A DNA stretch of 7,071 bases from an uncultured Porphyromonadaceae bacterium (lineage in GTDB: Bacteria; Bacteroidota; Bacteroidia; Bacteroidales; Muribaculaceae): NCBI GenBank assembly GCA_947178245.1, contig CAMWXO010000076.1, forward strand, positions 1 to 7,071, written 5' to 3'. The notes below the pieces were generated by a model. It was given only the letters and a program-made list of their open reading frames with translations, was not told the origin of the DNA and made no database searches. This document shows, piece after piece, positions 1 to 6,798 of this stretch (position 1 is the first letter of the stretch; every line of letters begins with the position of its first letter). The position numbers and the translations under genes are program-made.

Positions 1-983
1 GATATGAAGTAGTGAGCCGCATCAAGAAGCATGTGGCAAGCACCAACCGCCCCGGAGTGATGGGCAACATCGGCGCTTTCGGAGGAATGTTCGACCTCGC
101 AAGCCTCGGATACAAGGAGCCGATTCTCGTGAGCGGCACCGATGGAGTTGGCACCAAGCTGAAGATAGCCTTCGCCACTGACAGGCACGACACCATCGGC
201 ATCGACGCCGTGGCAATGTGTGTCAATGACGTGCTCGCTCAGGGAGCCGAGCCTCTGTTCTTCCTCGACTACGTGGCCGTAGGGAAAAACGAGCCGGCCG
301 TGGTGGAAGCGATCGTGGCCGGAGTAGCCGAAGGATGCAGGCAGGCAGGTTGCGCCCTCATAGGCGGCGAGACTGCCGAGATGCCGGGTATGTATACTCC
401 AGGCGACTATGACATAGCGGGATTCACGGTGGGAGCGGTAGACCGCTGCAATCTCATCGACGGCTCAAAGGTGAAGACGGGCGACGTGCTCGTAGGCATC
501 GCTTCATCGGGAGTGCACTCCAACGGTTTCTCACTCGTGAGAAAAGTAGTGAGCGACGCCGGCCTGCAGTTTGATAAGAAATATGAGGAGACCGGCGATC
601 TCACACTCGGCGAAATGCTCCTGACCCCTACACGTATCTACGTGAAGCCGGTGCTCGACGTGATCCGCAACGTGGACGTTCACGGAGTGGCTCACATCAC
701 CGGAGGAGGATTCGACGAAAACATTCCCCGCATACTTCACGACGGACAAGGCATCGAAGTGAAGGAAGGCTCATGGGAGATTCTGCCTGTATTCCGTCTG
801 CTTGAGAAATACGGCAAGATTCCTCACCGCGAGATGTTCAACATCTTCAACATGGGAATCGGCATGGTTCTCGCCTTAGACGGGAAGGACGCCGATAAGG
901 CAATCGAGATTCTTGAAAGCCACGGTGAGAAGGCGAGCGTGATCGGACGCATCACCGACAAGCCTGGAGTGGAGATCATCTGA
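1..983 (+). CDS. purM: Phosphoribosylformylglycinamidine cyclo-ligase (AIR synthetase), 5'-partial
   Basis: PurM catalyses the fifth step of de novo purine synthesis in the cytoplasm: ATP-dependent closure of FGAM to aminoimidazole ribonucleotide (AIR). Seen here are the family motifs VSGTDGVGTK (ATP/phosphate-binding region), HDTIGIDAVAMCVNDV, GAEPLFFLDY, GGETAEMPGMY, HSNGFSLVR and HITGGGFDENIPR, through to a natural C-terminus ending in TGA. The frame is open to the window edge: codons from position 3 read YEVVSRIKKHV, which matches the B. subtilis-type N-terminus (roughly AGYEAVSRIKKHV from memory). So the GTG at position 12 is an internal valine, and about 15-20 N-terminal residues lie upstream. 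The protein looks like the canonical short PurM of Firmicutes and Proteobacteria rather than the divergent PurM-like protein I recall from Bacteroides. A 68-nt AT-rich spacer separates it from purH. Function is very secure; origin is inference. Confidence 0.97.
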   Translation, partial: YEVVSRIKKHVASTNRPGVMGNIGAFGGMFDLASLGYKEPILVSGTDGVGTKLKIAFATDRHDTIGIDAVAMCVNDVLAQGAEPLFFLDYVAVGKNEPAVVEAIVAGVAEGCRQAGCALIGGETAEMPGMYTPGDYDIAGFTVGAVDRCNLIDGSKVKTGDVLVGIASSGVHSNGFSLVRKVVSDAGLQFDKKYEETGDLTLGEMLLTPTRIYVKPVLDVIRNVDVHGVAHITGGGFDENIPRILHDGQGIEVKEGSWEILPVFRLLEKYGKIPHREMFNIFNMGIGMVLALDGKDADKAIEILESHGEKASVIGRITDKPGVEII

Positions 984-1051
984 ATCTGCGAATCATTTAA
1001 GATTTATAAGATATATAAAGATAAAAATATATAAAAAAGATAAGTAATATA
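984..1051. other. AT-rich purM-purH spacer with short GATnTATAA-like repeats
   Basis: This 68-nt gap is almost entirely A and T, in sharp contrast to the GC-rich genes on both sides. From about 1001 it consists of loosely repeated GAT-plus-TATAA units (beginning at 1001, 1010, 1020 and 1039), running to the purH ATG at 1052. There is no Shine-Dalgarno motif before the ATG, as is usual in Bacteroidetes, where an A-rich leader is typical. I see no convincing terminator and no Bacteroidetes-type TAnnTTTG promoter element, so purM and purH could be co-transcribed. No purN gene fits in this gap. Confidence 0.6.
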
Positions 1052-2581
1052 ATGAGAGCATTAATCAGCGTGAGCGACAAGCGTGGCGTGGTAGAATTCG
1101 CCACTCAGCTCCAGAGGATGGGCTGGGAGATCATCGCTACCGGAGGCACCATGAAAGCACTCCGCGATGCAGGTCTTGACATCATCAATATCAGCGACGT
1201 CACCGGATTTCCGGAAATCTGCGAGGGCCGTGTGAAAACCCTTCACCCCAAGGTGCACGGAGGCCTTCTGGCACGCCGCGATGTCCAGGCCCACATGGAG
1301 GAAATCGCAGCCAACGGCATCGAGACCATCGACATGGTATGCGTAAACCTCTATCCCTTCGAGGCTACGATAGCCAAAGAAGGAGTGACACTTGAAGATG
1401 CCGTAGAGAACATCGACATAGGCGGACCATCCATGCTGCGCAGCGCGGCCAAGAATTTCGCGTCGGTGACAGTGGTATGCGATCCGGACGACTACGCCAA
1501 CGTGCTCGAAGAGATAGCCGAGACAGGCAACACCCTTCCCGCCACCCGCTTCCGCCTCTCAGCCAAAGCATACACCCACACTGCTCTTTACGACAGCCAC
1601 ATCGCCACCTTCATGCGCGAGAAAGCCGGTCTGGAAGAAAAGATGTTCCTCACCTTCGACCGCGTCCAGACATTGCGCTACGGTGAGAACCCCCACCAAC
1701 AGGCTGCCCTCTACAAGGCTCCGGAAGAAGAATCATATTCTCTGCTCAGCGCACGCCAGCTCAACGGCAAGGAACTCAGCTACAACAACATTCAGGACGC
1801 CAACGCCGCCCTCAACATCGTGCGTGAGTTTTCCGAACCGTTCTGCGTAGGCCTGAAGCACATGAACCCCTGCGGAGCGGCTGTAGGTAAAACCATCGAG
1901 GAGGCATGGCAGAAAGCCTACGAAGCCGACAAAGTCAGCATCTACGGCGGCATCGTGGCCATGAACCGTCCTCTCACTCTCGAGGTGGCAAAGGCTATGA
2001 AGCCCATCTTCCTTGAGATAGTGATGGCTCCCGCTTTTGAGGAGGAGGCTCTCGAACTTCTGCGCACCAAGAAAAACCTCCGCGTGCTTGAAGTGAAGAT
2101 GGACAATTCTCGTGAGGCACAGCGCCAGTATGTAGGCATCAACGGCGGTCTGCTCGTGCAGGACGCCGACACCACCACCAAAGACGTGGTTGAGGAGATG
2201 ACCGTGACTGTGAAGAAGCCTTCAGCTCAGGAAATCGAAGACATGAACTTCGCATGGCGCATCGTGAAGCACGTGAAGAGCAATGCCATCGTGATCGTGA
2301 AGGGAGGCATGACCCTCGGCGTCGGAGCAGGACAGATGAATCGCGTTGGCTCGGCCAACATTGCACTTGAGCAGGCCCTCGCATCAGGCAATACCGACGG
2401 CCTCGTGCTCGGCAGCGACGGATTCCTCCCCTTCGGCGACACTGTGGAACTCGTTGCTGATAAAGGCGTGACTGCCATCGTGCAGCCCGGCGGCTCCATC
2501 CGCGATCAGGAATCGATCGACAAGGCCAATGAGAAAGGGCTGACGATGCTCTTCACCGGAATGCGTCACTTCAAGCACTGA
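1052..2581 (+). CDS. purH: Bifunctional AICAR transformylase / IMP cyclohydrolase
   Basis: PurH carries out the last two steps to IMP: formyl transfer from 10-formyl-THF to AICAR, then ring closure of FAICAR. At 509 residues it has the normal family length. The N-terminal MGS-like cyclohydrolase domain spans about residues 1-190, with VKTLHPKVHGG (K62), NLYPF (Y101) and IDIGG (D122) at the expected active-site positions. The C-terminal transformylase domain spans about 195-509, with RYGENPHQ (209-216), the catalytic Lys-His pair in LKHMNPCG (K269, H270), KHVKSNAI (407-413), GVGAGQMNRVGS (423-434), the QPGGSIRD segment (478-485) and the usual FTGMRHFKH ending. The ATG at 1052 gives MRALISVSD, matching the conserved start of the family. 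The sequence resembles B. subtilis PurH closely, including the KKNLR and GGLL.QD segments, and not the PurH I recall from Bacteroides. purD starts 7 nt after its stop, so the two are almost certainly co-transcribed. Confidence 0.98.
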   Translation: MRALISVSDKRGVVEFATQLQRMGWEIIATGGTMKALRDAGLDIINISDVTGFPEICEGRVKTLHPKVHGGLLARRDVQAHMEEIAANGIETIDMVCVNLYPFEATIAKEGVTLEDAVENIDIGGPSMLRSAAKNFASVTVVCDPDDYANVLEEIAETGNTLPATRFRLSAKAYTHTALYDSHIATFMREKAGLEEKMFLTFDRVQTLRYGENPHQQAALYKAPEEESYSLLSARQLNGKELSYNNIQDANAALNIVREFSEPFCVGLKHMNPCGAAVGKTIEEAWQKAYEADKVSIYGGIVAMNRPLTLEVAKAMKPIFLEIVMAPAFEEEALELLRTKKNLRVLEVKMDNSREAQRQYVGINGGLLVQDADTTTKDVVEEMTVTVKKPSAQEIEDMNFAWRIVKHVKSNAIVIVKGGMTLGVGAGQMNRVGSANIALEQALASGNTDGLVLGSDGFLPFGDTVELVADKGVTAIVQPGGSIRDQESIDKANEKGLTMLFTGMRHFKH

Positions 2582-2588
2582 TATCTCT

Positions 2589-3929
2589 ATGGAAATTCAT
2601 AATTTCAATAGCGAAGCGCTTCCCCCGAAGGAAAATCCATTACCCTTCCCCAAGATGCAGTCGGGCCGCGAAGAGGAGATACGCCCCGGCAAGACAGTGA
2701 TGGTGATAGGCAGCGGCGGCCGTGAGCACGCTATCGTCGATGCCCTTTCGCGCTCTGCCAAAGTGCAGAAGATCTACGCCTGCCCCGGCAATCCCGGAAT
2801 GGCCCGCCATGCCACATGCGTGCCTATCGGTGTGACCGACGTGCAGGCTCTCGCCGACTTCGCCAAAGAAAAATGCGTAGACCTCACCGTAGTGGGCCCG
2901 GAAGCCTCGCTCGCCGCAGGAGTGGCCGACGCCTTCAAGGCTGAAGGCCTCCGCATCTTCGGCCCCACGAAGGCCGGAGCACGCATAGAGTCGAGCAAGG
3001 AGTTTGCAAAGGAAATCATGGAGAAATATCATGTTCCCACAGGCTTCTACAAAAGTTTCGACCGCTACGAGGAGGCAAAGGCCTACGCCGAAAGCCTGCC
3101 TCTCCCTACTGTGATAAAGTATGACGGACTCGCCGCCGGCAAAGGTGTGGTCGTAGCTCTCACCCGTGAAGAAGCCGACGCGGCTCTGAAGGACATGCTT
3201 CTTGACTCGGCATTCGGAAAGGGAAGAGTACTGATCGAGGAATATCTCGACGGGCCTGAATTCTCATTCATGTGCGCCGTCGGCGGCCGCAAGGTTTATC
3301 CCCTCGCGCTCGCACAGGATCATAAACGCGCCTACGACGACGACAAAGGCCCCAACACCGGAGGCATGGGAGCCTATTCCCCCCTCCCCTTCATCACTGA
3401 AGATGTCAGGAAGAAAGCTCTGGAAGAGATACTTCAGCGCACGGCCGACGGCCTTGCCGACGAGGGAATCGACTACACAGGCATACTCTACGGCGGACTC
3501 ATCCTCACGAAAGACGGGCCTAAGGTGATCGAATTCAACGCGCGTTTCGGCGATCCCGAGACCGAAGTGGTGCTTCCGCGTCTGAAGAGCGATATCTACG
3601 ATCTCTTCGAAGCGGCCATCGATAAGGCTGACCACACCCCGGAGTGGAGAGACGAGGCCTGCCTCGGAGTAGTGCTCGCTTCGGAGGGCTATCCGGGCGC
3701 ATATAAAAAAGGTGTGGAGCTTGATTTCGACGGATGTTCGAAAGTATTCCACATGGGCACCGCCGTAAAAGACGGCTCCCTTCAGAGCGCAGGCGGCCGA
3801 GTGGCTATGGTGACCGGTATGGGCAAGACCCTCGCCGAAGCCGCAGAGAAAGCCTACGGCGACGTGAGGAAAGCGGCCAAAGAGGGACTCTTCTTCCGCT
3901 CAGACATAGGCAAGCAAATTTTAAATTAA
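2589..3929 (+). CDS. purD: Phosphoribosylamine-glycine ligase (GAR synthetase) with N-terminal extension
   Basis: PurD makes GAR from phosphoribosylamine, glycine and ATP, step 2 of purine synthesis. The fold is visible in order: N-domain dinucleotide-like loop VIGSGGREHA (39-48), VVGPEASLAAG (101-111), ATP-grasp region with DGLAAGKGV (179-187), QDHKRAYDDDKGPNTGGMG (243-261), metal-binding EFNARFGDPE (315-324), and C-domain VVLASEGYPG (361-370) and GLFFRSDIG (433-441). At 446 residues it is longer than the usual 420-430 or so, because 34-36 residues precede the first core strand (KTVMVIG). The extension is Pro/Glu/Lys-rich, with no signal peptide or membrane segment. The ATG at 2589 lies 7 nt after the purH stop, and the extension is coding-like in composition, so I kept it. 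Internal ATGs at 2655 (codon 23) and 2700 (codon 38) are alternatives; the last would clip the first strand. No Shine-Dalgarno sequence distinguishes them. Confidence 0.96.
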   Translation: MEIHNFNSEALPPKENPLPFPKMQSGREEEIRPGKTVMVIGSGGREHAIVDALSRSAKVQKIYACPGNPGMARHATCVPIGVTDVQALADFAKEKCVDLTVVGPEASLAAGVADAFKAEGLRIFGPTKAGARIESSKEFAKEIMEKYHVPTGFYKSFDRYEEAKAYAESLPLPTVIKYDGLAAGKGVVVALTREEADAALKDMLLDSAFGKGRVLIEEYLDGPEFSFMCAVGGRKVYPLALAQDHKRAYDDDKGPNTGGMGAYSPLPFITEDVRKKALEEILQRTADGLADEGIDYTGILYGGLILTKDGPKVIEFNARFGDPETEVVLPRLKSDIYDLFEAAIDKADHTPEWRDEACLGVVLASEGYPGAYKKGVELDFDGCSKVFHMGTAVKDGSLQSAGGRVAMVTGMGKTLAEAAEKAYGDVRKAAKEGLFFRSDIGKQILN

Positions 3930-3930
3930 C

Positions 3931-3954
3931 TCAACTTTCGCAAGCTCAAGTTGA
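3931..3954 (+). terminator. Possible weak stem-loop just after purD
   Basis: Two nucleotides after the purD stop, TCAACTT (3931-3937) and AAGTTGA (3948-3954) form a perfect 7-bp stem around a 10-nt loop. The stem is AT-rich and is followed by mixed AT sequence with no clean T-run, so it would be a poor intrinsic terminator. The same bases also take part in the larger inverted repeat spanning the spacer, and the two folds would compete. It may equally be no more than the end of that repeat. Confidence 0.25.
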
Positions 3955-4107
3955 AGTTTATATGTTTAAGAGTTTAAGAGGTTTAGGTCTCGGTTTTCGC
4001 AGATACGATTTAAACTGAATACGATGACTGCTCTAATCATGAATCTAAAATAACTAAACTTCATAAACACCTAAACTTTTAAACTAATTTAAGTTGAGCA
4101 TGCGAAA
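3936..4107. repeat. Long imperfect inverted repeat with GTTTA/TAAAC units, purD-purB spacer
   Basis: This element fills most of the 197-nt gap between purD and purB. The outer arms are 14 nt each: TTTCGCAAGCTCAA at 3936-3949 and TTGAGCATGCGAAA at 4094-4107. They are complementary at 13 of 14 positions. Inside the left arm lie four GTTTA units (starting 3956, 3964, 3972, 3981), and inside the right arm four TAAAC units (4055, 4064, 4072, 4080), all 8-9 nt apart, so pairing could continue inward as an imperfect hairpin. The middle (about 3986-4050) is less repetitive, but holds another TTTCGCA at 3995-4001 and a lone TTTAAAC at 4009-4015. No gene is supported here. I see neither a Shine-Dalgarno sequence before purB nor a TAnnTTTG promoter element. 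The role is unknown: terminator, mRNA processing or stabilising hairpin, or a dispersed intergenic repeat are all possible. Confidence 0.75.
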
Positions 4108-4126
4108 CTAAAATAAATTCATTGAA

Positions 4127-5422
4127 ATGACCGACAGATACGGCAGAGACGTGATGCGTCGCGTCTGGACAGAACAAAATAAATTCGAGGCATATCTGAA
4201 AGTTGAGATTCTCGCGGCTGAGGCCTGGAGCAAACTCGGAGTGATTCCGGAGGAAGACGTGAAGAAGCTCTGGGACAAGGCGACTTTCGATATCGACCGC
4301 ATCAAGGAAATAGAAGTGATGACACGCCACGACGTGGTGGCTTTCACCCGTGCCGTGAGCGAGAGCCTGGGCGAGGAACGCAAGTGGGTGCACTATGGAC
4401 TGACCTCAACCGACGTAGTGGACACGGCCAACGGCTACCTCTTCAAGCAGGCCAACGAGATCATAGCCGAAGACCTCGCAAGATACTGCGAGATGCTTGA
4501 GAAGCAGGCCATCAGGTTCAAGAATCTCCCCTGCATCGGACGCACACACGGCATTCATGCCGACATCACAAGTTTCGGACTGAAATGGGTGCTCTGGCTT
4601 GCTGAGATGAGGCGCAACGTAGAGCGTTTCAAGCTTGCGGCTGCCGGCGTGGAAGTAGGGAAACTTAGCGGCGCAGTAGGAAACTTCGCCAATATTCCTC
4701 CCTTTATCCAGGACTACGTGTGCGAGCACCTCGGCATCAATTCGGCCGACGTCTCCACTCAGGTGATACAGCGCGACCGCCACGCCTACTACATGGCCAC
4801 ACTCGCGCTTATAGCATCAAGCCTGGAGCAGATGGCCATGGAGGTGCGCAATCTCCAGCGCACTGAGGTGCATGAAGTGGAGGAAGCTTTCGGCAAGGGA
4901 CAGAAGGGCTCGAGCGCCATGCCTCACAAGCGGAATCCGATCGGAAGCGAGAACATCTGTGGCTGCGCACGCGTAATGCGCGGATATATGGCCACGGCAT
5001 ACGAGAATGTAGCGCTCTGGCACGAACGCGATATCTCGCACTCAGCCACGGAGCGCATCATCATGCCCGACGCCACCATCCTGCTCGATTATATGCTCAA
5101 CCGCATGATGGGTATTCTTGAAAACCTGACAGTGTTTGAAGACAAGATGATGGCCGACATCTACATGACCAATGGCGTGATCTTCGCACAGCGCGTGATG
5201 AACGCCCTCATCGGCAAGGGATGGGTGCGCGAGCAGGCTTACGACACGGTGCAGCCCGTAGCCATGAAAGCGATGGCTACCGGAAGCAACTACAAGGATC
5301 TGCTTCTGCAGACCCCGGCCGTGATGGAAGTGCTCACGCCCGAGGAGCTCGACGCATGCTTCACGCTCGACTATTACCTCAAGAACGTAGATTATATCTA
5401 CAAAAGAAACAATCTTCTATAA
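4127..5422 (+). CDS. purB: Adenylosuccinate lyase, B. subtilis-type
   Basis: PurB is a homotetrameric fumarase/aspartase-superfamily lyase that releases fumarate twice: from SAICAR in IMP synthesis and from adenylosuccinate to give AMP. It is 431 residues, the length of the B. subtilis enzyme, and aligns to it from memory without gaps through the N-terminal half. Key residues are present at the same numbers: H68 in TRHDVVAFTR, H89 in WVHYGLTSTDVVD, H141 in GRTHGIHA, and the flexible signature loop GSSAMPHKRNPIGSEN (261-276), with S262/S263 where the catalytic serine lies. WHERDISHSATER (298-310) is also typical. It lacks the ISPIDGRY-type N-terminus of the E. coli-like form that I recall in Bacteroides. 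The start at 4127 gives MTDRYGRDVM, matching the family start. There is no Shine-Dalgarno sequence. purA follows 10 nt later, pairing the two enzymes that turn IMP into AMP. Confidence 0.98.
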   Translation: MTDRYGRDVMRRVWTEQNKFEAYLKVEILAAEAWSKLGVIPEEDVKKLWDKATFDIDRIKEIEVMTRHDVVAFTRAVSESLGEERKWVHYGLTSTDVVDTANGYLFKQANEIIAEDLARYCEMLEKQAIRFKNLPCIGRTHGIHADITSFGLKWVLWLAEMRRNVERFKLAAAGVEVGKLSGAVGNFANIPPFIQDYVCEHLGINSADVSTQVIQRDRHAYYMATLALIASSLEQMAMEVRNLQRTEVHEVEEAFGKGQKGSSAMPHKRNPIGSENICGCARVMRGYMATAYENVALWHERDISHSATERIIMPDATILLDYMLNRMMGILENLTVFEDKMMADIYMTNGVIFAQRVMNALIGKGWVREQAYDTVQPVAMKAMATGSNYKDLLLQTPAVMEVLTPEELDACFTLDYYLKNVDYIYKRNNLL

Positions 5423-5432
5423 CTAAATTACT

Positions 5433-6725
5433 ATGTCTGAACGATTAGTCGTAACCGGCTCCCAGTGGGGAGACGAAGGCAAAGGAAAGATTACAGATTA
5501 CTTCGCCTGCCGCGCCGACATGGTGGTGCGCTATCAGGGTGGCAACAACGCCGGCCACTCCGTGATGTTTGACGGACACAAATATTCCCTGCAGAGCATT
5601 CCCTCCGGCATCTTCAACCCCAAGACGGTAAATGTGATGGGCAACGGAATGGTGGTGAATCCGGTGTCGGTGATAGCCGAGCTTGAGAAACTTCACGCGC
5701 AAGGCATCAACGATTATCAACTTTATATATCCGACCGGGCAGCAATGGTGATGCCCTGGCACAGCCTGCTCGACGGGGCATCGGAGTCGCTGAAGGGTGA
5801 GGCCAAGATCGGCACCACAAAGAAAGGAATAGGCCCGGCCTATACCGACAAATATTCACGCATCGGTCTGCGCATGGGCGACCTTCTCGACCCGGAATAT
5901 TTCGCCGAGCGCCTCAAGGTAGCCCTCGAGGTGAAAAACATGGAGCTGAAGATGTATGGTCTCGAACCTCTTGATTACACAGAGATCTATGACCAGTATA
6001 TGGAGATAGCGGGAGTGCTCGGCCATCGCATCTGCGACACTTCACTCCTCATCGACGACGCCCTGCACACCGACGCCAAGATTCTTTTCGAAGGCGCTCA
6101 GGGCATGATGCTCTGTATCGATCACGGCACCTATCCCTACGTGACGTCGTCCTGCCCCTCGGCAGCCAGCATATCGCAGGGTGCCGGAATAGCACCGAAA
6201 TGGATAGAAAACGTAGTGGGAGTTGCCAAAGCTTACTGCACCCGCGTAGGCGAAGGCCCCTTCCCGACGGAACTCTTTGACGAGACAGCCCACGAGATAC
6301 GCGAACGCGGTCATGAATACGGCACCGTCACAGGTCGCCCACGCCGTATCGGATGGTTTGACGCCGTGGTAGCGCGCTACACTTCGCGCCTCGCCGGTAT
6401 CGACTACTGGTCGCTGATGCTCTTCGATGTGCTCTCCGGACTCGACAAGGTGAAGATCTGCATCGGCTACGAACTCGACGGCAAGGAGATCTCCGCTCCC
6501 CCGAGCACAATCCATCAGCTTTCGAAATGCCGCCCCATCTATATCGAAATGGATGGTTGGAAAGAAGACATCAGCGGCTGCACCGCATGGGATCAGCTTC
6601 CTGAAGCGGCCAAAGCATACGTGCGCAAGATCGAGGAACTTACAAAGACTCCCGTAGGAATCATCTCAGTAGGCCCCGACCGCTCTCAGACCATCATGAT
6701 CTCTGAAAAGCTTAAAGCTTTTTAA
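5433..6725 (+). CDS. purA: Adenylosuccinate synthetase
   Basis: PurA joins aspartate to IMP using GTP, the first committed step to AMP; PurB then finishes the conversion. It has 430 residues, full length. Visible motifs: the GTP/IMP loop QWGDEGKGK (11-19) with the catalytic aspartate D14, NNAGH with the catalytic histidine H42, IGTTKKGIGPAY (126-137), FEGAQG (219-224) with IMP-binding Q223, HGTYPYVTSS (231-240), RVGEGPFPTELFDE (271-284), TGRPRRIGWFD (300-310) and SVGPDRSQTI (412-421). The overall sequence is of Firmicutes type. Oddly, the normally conserved stretch LDIDHG reads LCIDHG (C228), and the usual Asn-x-x-Ala-Gly-Gly after VTSS reads C241-P-S-A-A-S. The rest of the active site is intact, so an active enzyme is likely. 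The start at 5433 gives MSERLVVTGSQWGDEG, with the expected spacing to the P-loop; no Shine-Dalgarno sequence is present. Confidence 0.97.
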   Translation: MSERLVVTGSQWGDEGKGKITDYFACRADMVVRYQGGNNAGHSVMFDGHKYSLQSIPSGIFNPKTVNVMGNGMVVNPVSVIAELEKLHAQGINDYQLYISDRAAMVMPWHSLLDGASESLKGEAKIGTTKKGIGPAYTDKYSRIGLRMGDLLDPEYFAERLKVALEVKNMELKMYGLEPLDYTEIYDQYMEIAGVLGHRICDTSLLIDDALHTDAKILFEGAQGMMLCIDHGTYPYVTSSCPSAASISQGAGIAPKWIENVVGVAKAYCTRVGEGPFPTELFDETAHEIRERGHEYGTVTGRPRRIGWFDAVVARYTSRLAGIDYWSLMLFDVLSGLDKVKICIGYELDGKEISAPPSTIHQLSKCRPIYIEMDGWKEDISGCTAWDQLPEAAKAYVRKIEELTKTPVGIISVGPDRSQTIMISEKLKAF

Positions 6726-6731
6726 TTTAGT

Positions 6732-6798
6732 GTTTATAAAGTTTATAAAGTTTAGGAGGTTTATAAAGTTTAGATATTTATAAAGTTTAGGAGGTTTA
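6732..6798 (+). repeat. Left arm of palindromic array: GTTTA units every 9 nt
   Basis: GTTTA occurs at 6732, 6741, 6750, 6759, 6768, 6785 and 6794, with a degenerate ATTTA at 6776. The spacing is 9 nt except for one step of 8. The full 9-mers are of two main kinds, GTTTATAAA and GTTTAGGAG, in the order A, A, B, A, a shortened GTTTAGAT, ATTTATAAA, B, then the switch palindrome. The array begins 6 nt after the purA stop codon. The B units create two AGGAGG strings (6754-6759, 6789-6794), but no start codon follows at a usable distance. Confidence 0.85.

Noticed and set aside
12..14. GTG as the start codon of purM
   Set aside because: The frame is open back to position 3 and encodes YEVV, which continues the conserved PurM N-terminus. 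The gene is cut by the window edge.
3264..3752. 162-codon open frame on the minus strand
   Set aside because: It lies wholly inside purD on the opposite strand, has no recognisable motifs, and is what a GC-rich codon pattern produces in the antisense frame.
3734..4018. Plus-strand 94-codon frame running from purD into the spacer
   Set aside because: It is an out-of-frame overlap with the PurD C-terminus, whose frame is clearly conserved, and it ends in repeat sequence.
3930..4126. Bacteroidetes sigma promoter (TTTG and TAnnTTTG) or a purine riboswitch upstream of purB
   Set aside because: No TTTG-containing match is present in this spacer or in the purA-guaB spacer, and no conserved riboswitch core was recognisable; an unusual promoter cannot be excluded by eye.
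6042..6515. 157-codon open frame on the minus strand
   Set aside because: It is antisense to the conserved PurA core with no family features; a shadow of purA.
6754..6794. Two AGGAGG strings as ribosome binding sites
   Set aside because: No start codon follows at 5-12 nt, both are part of the GTTTAGGAG repeat unit, and the real genes here do not use Shine-Dalgarno sequences.
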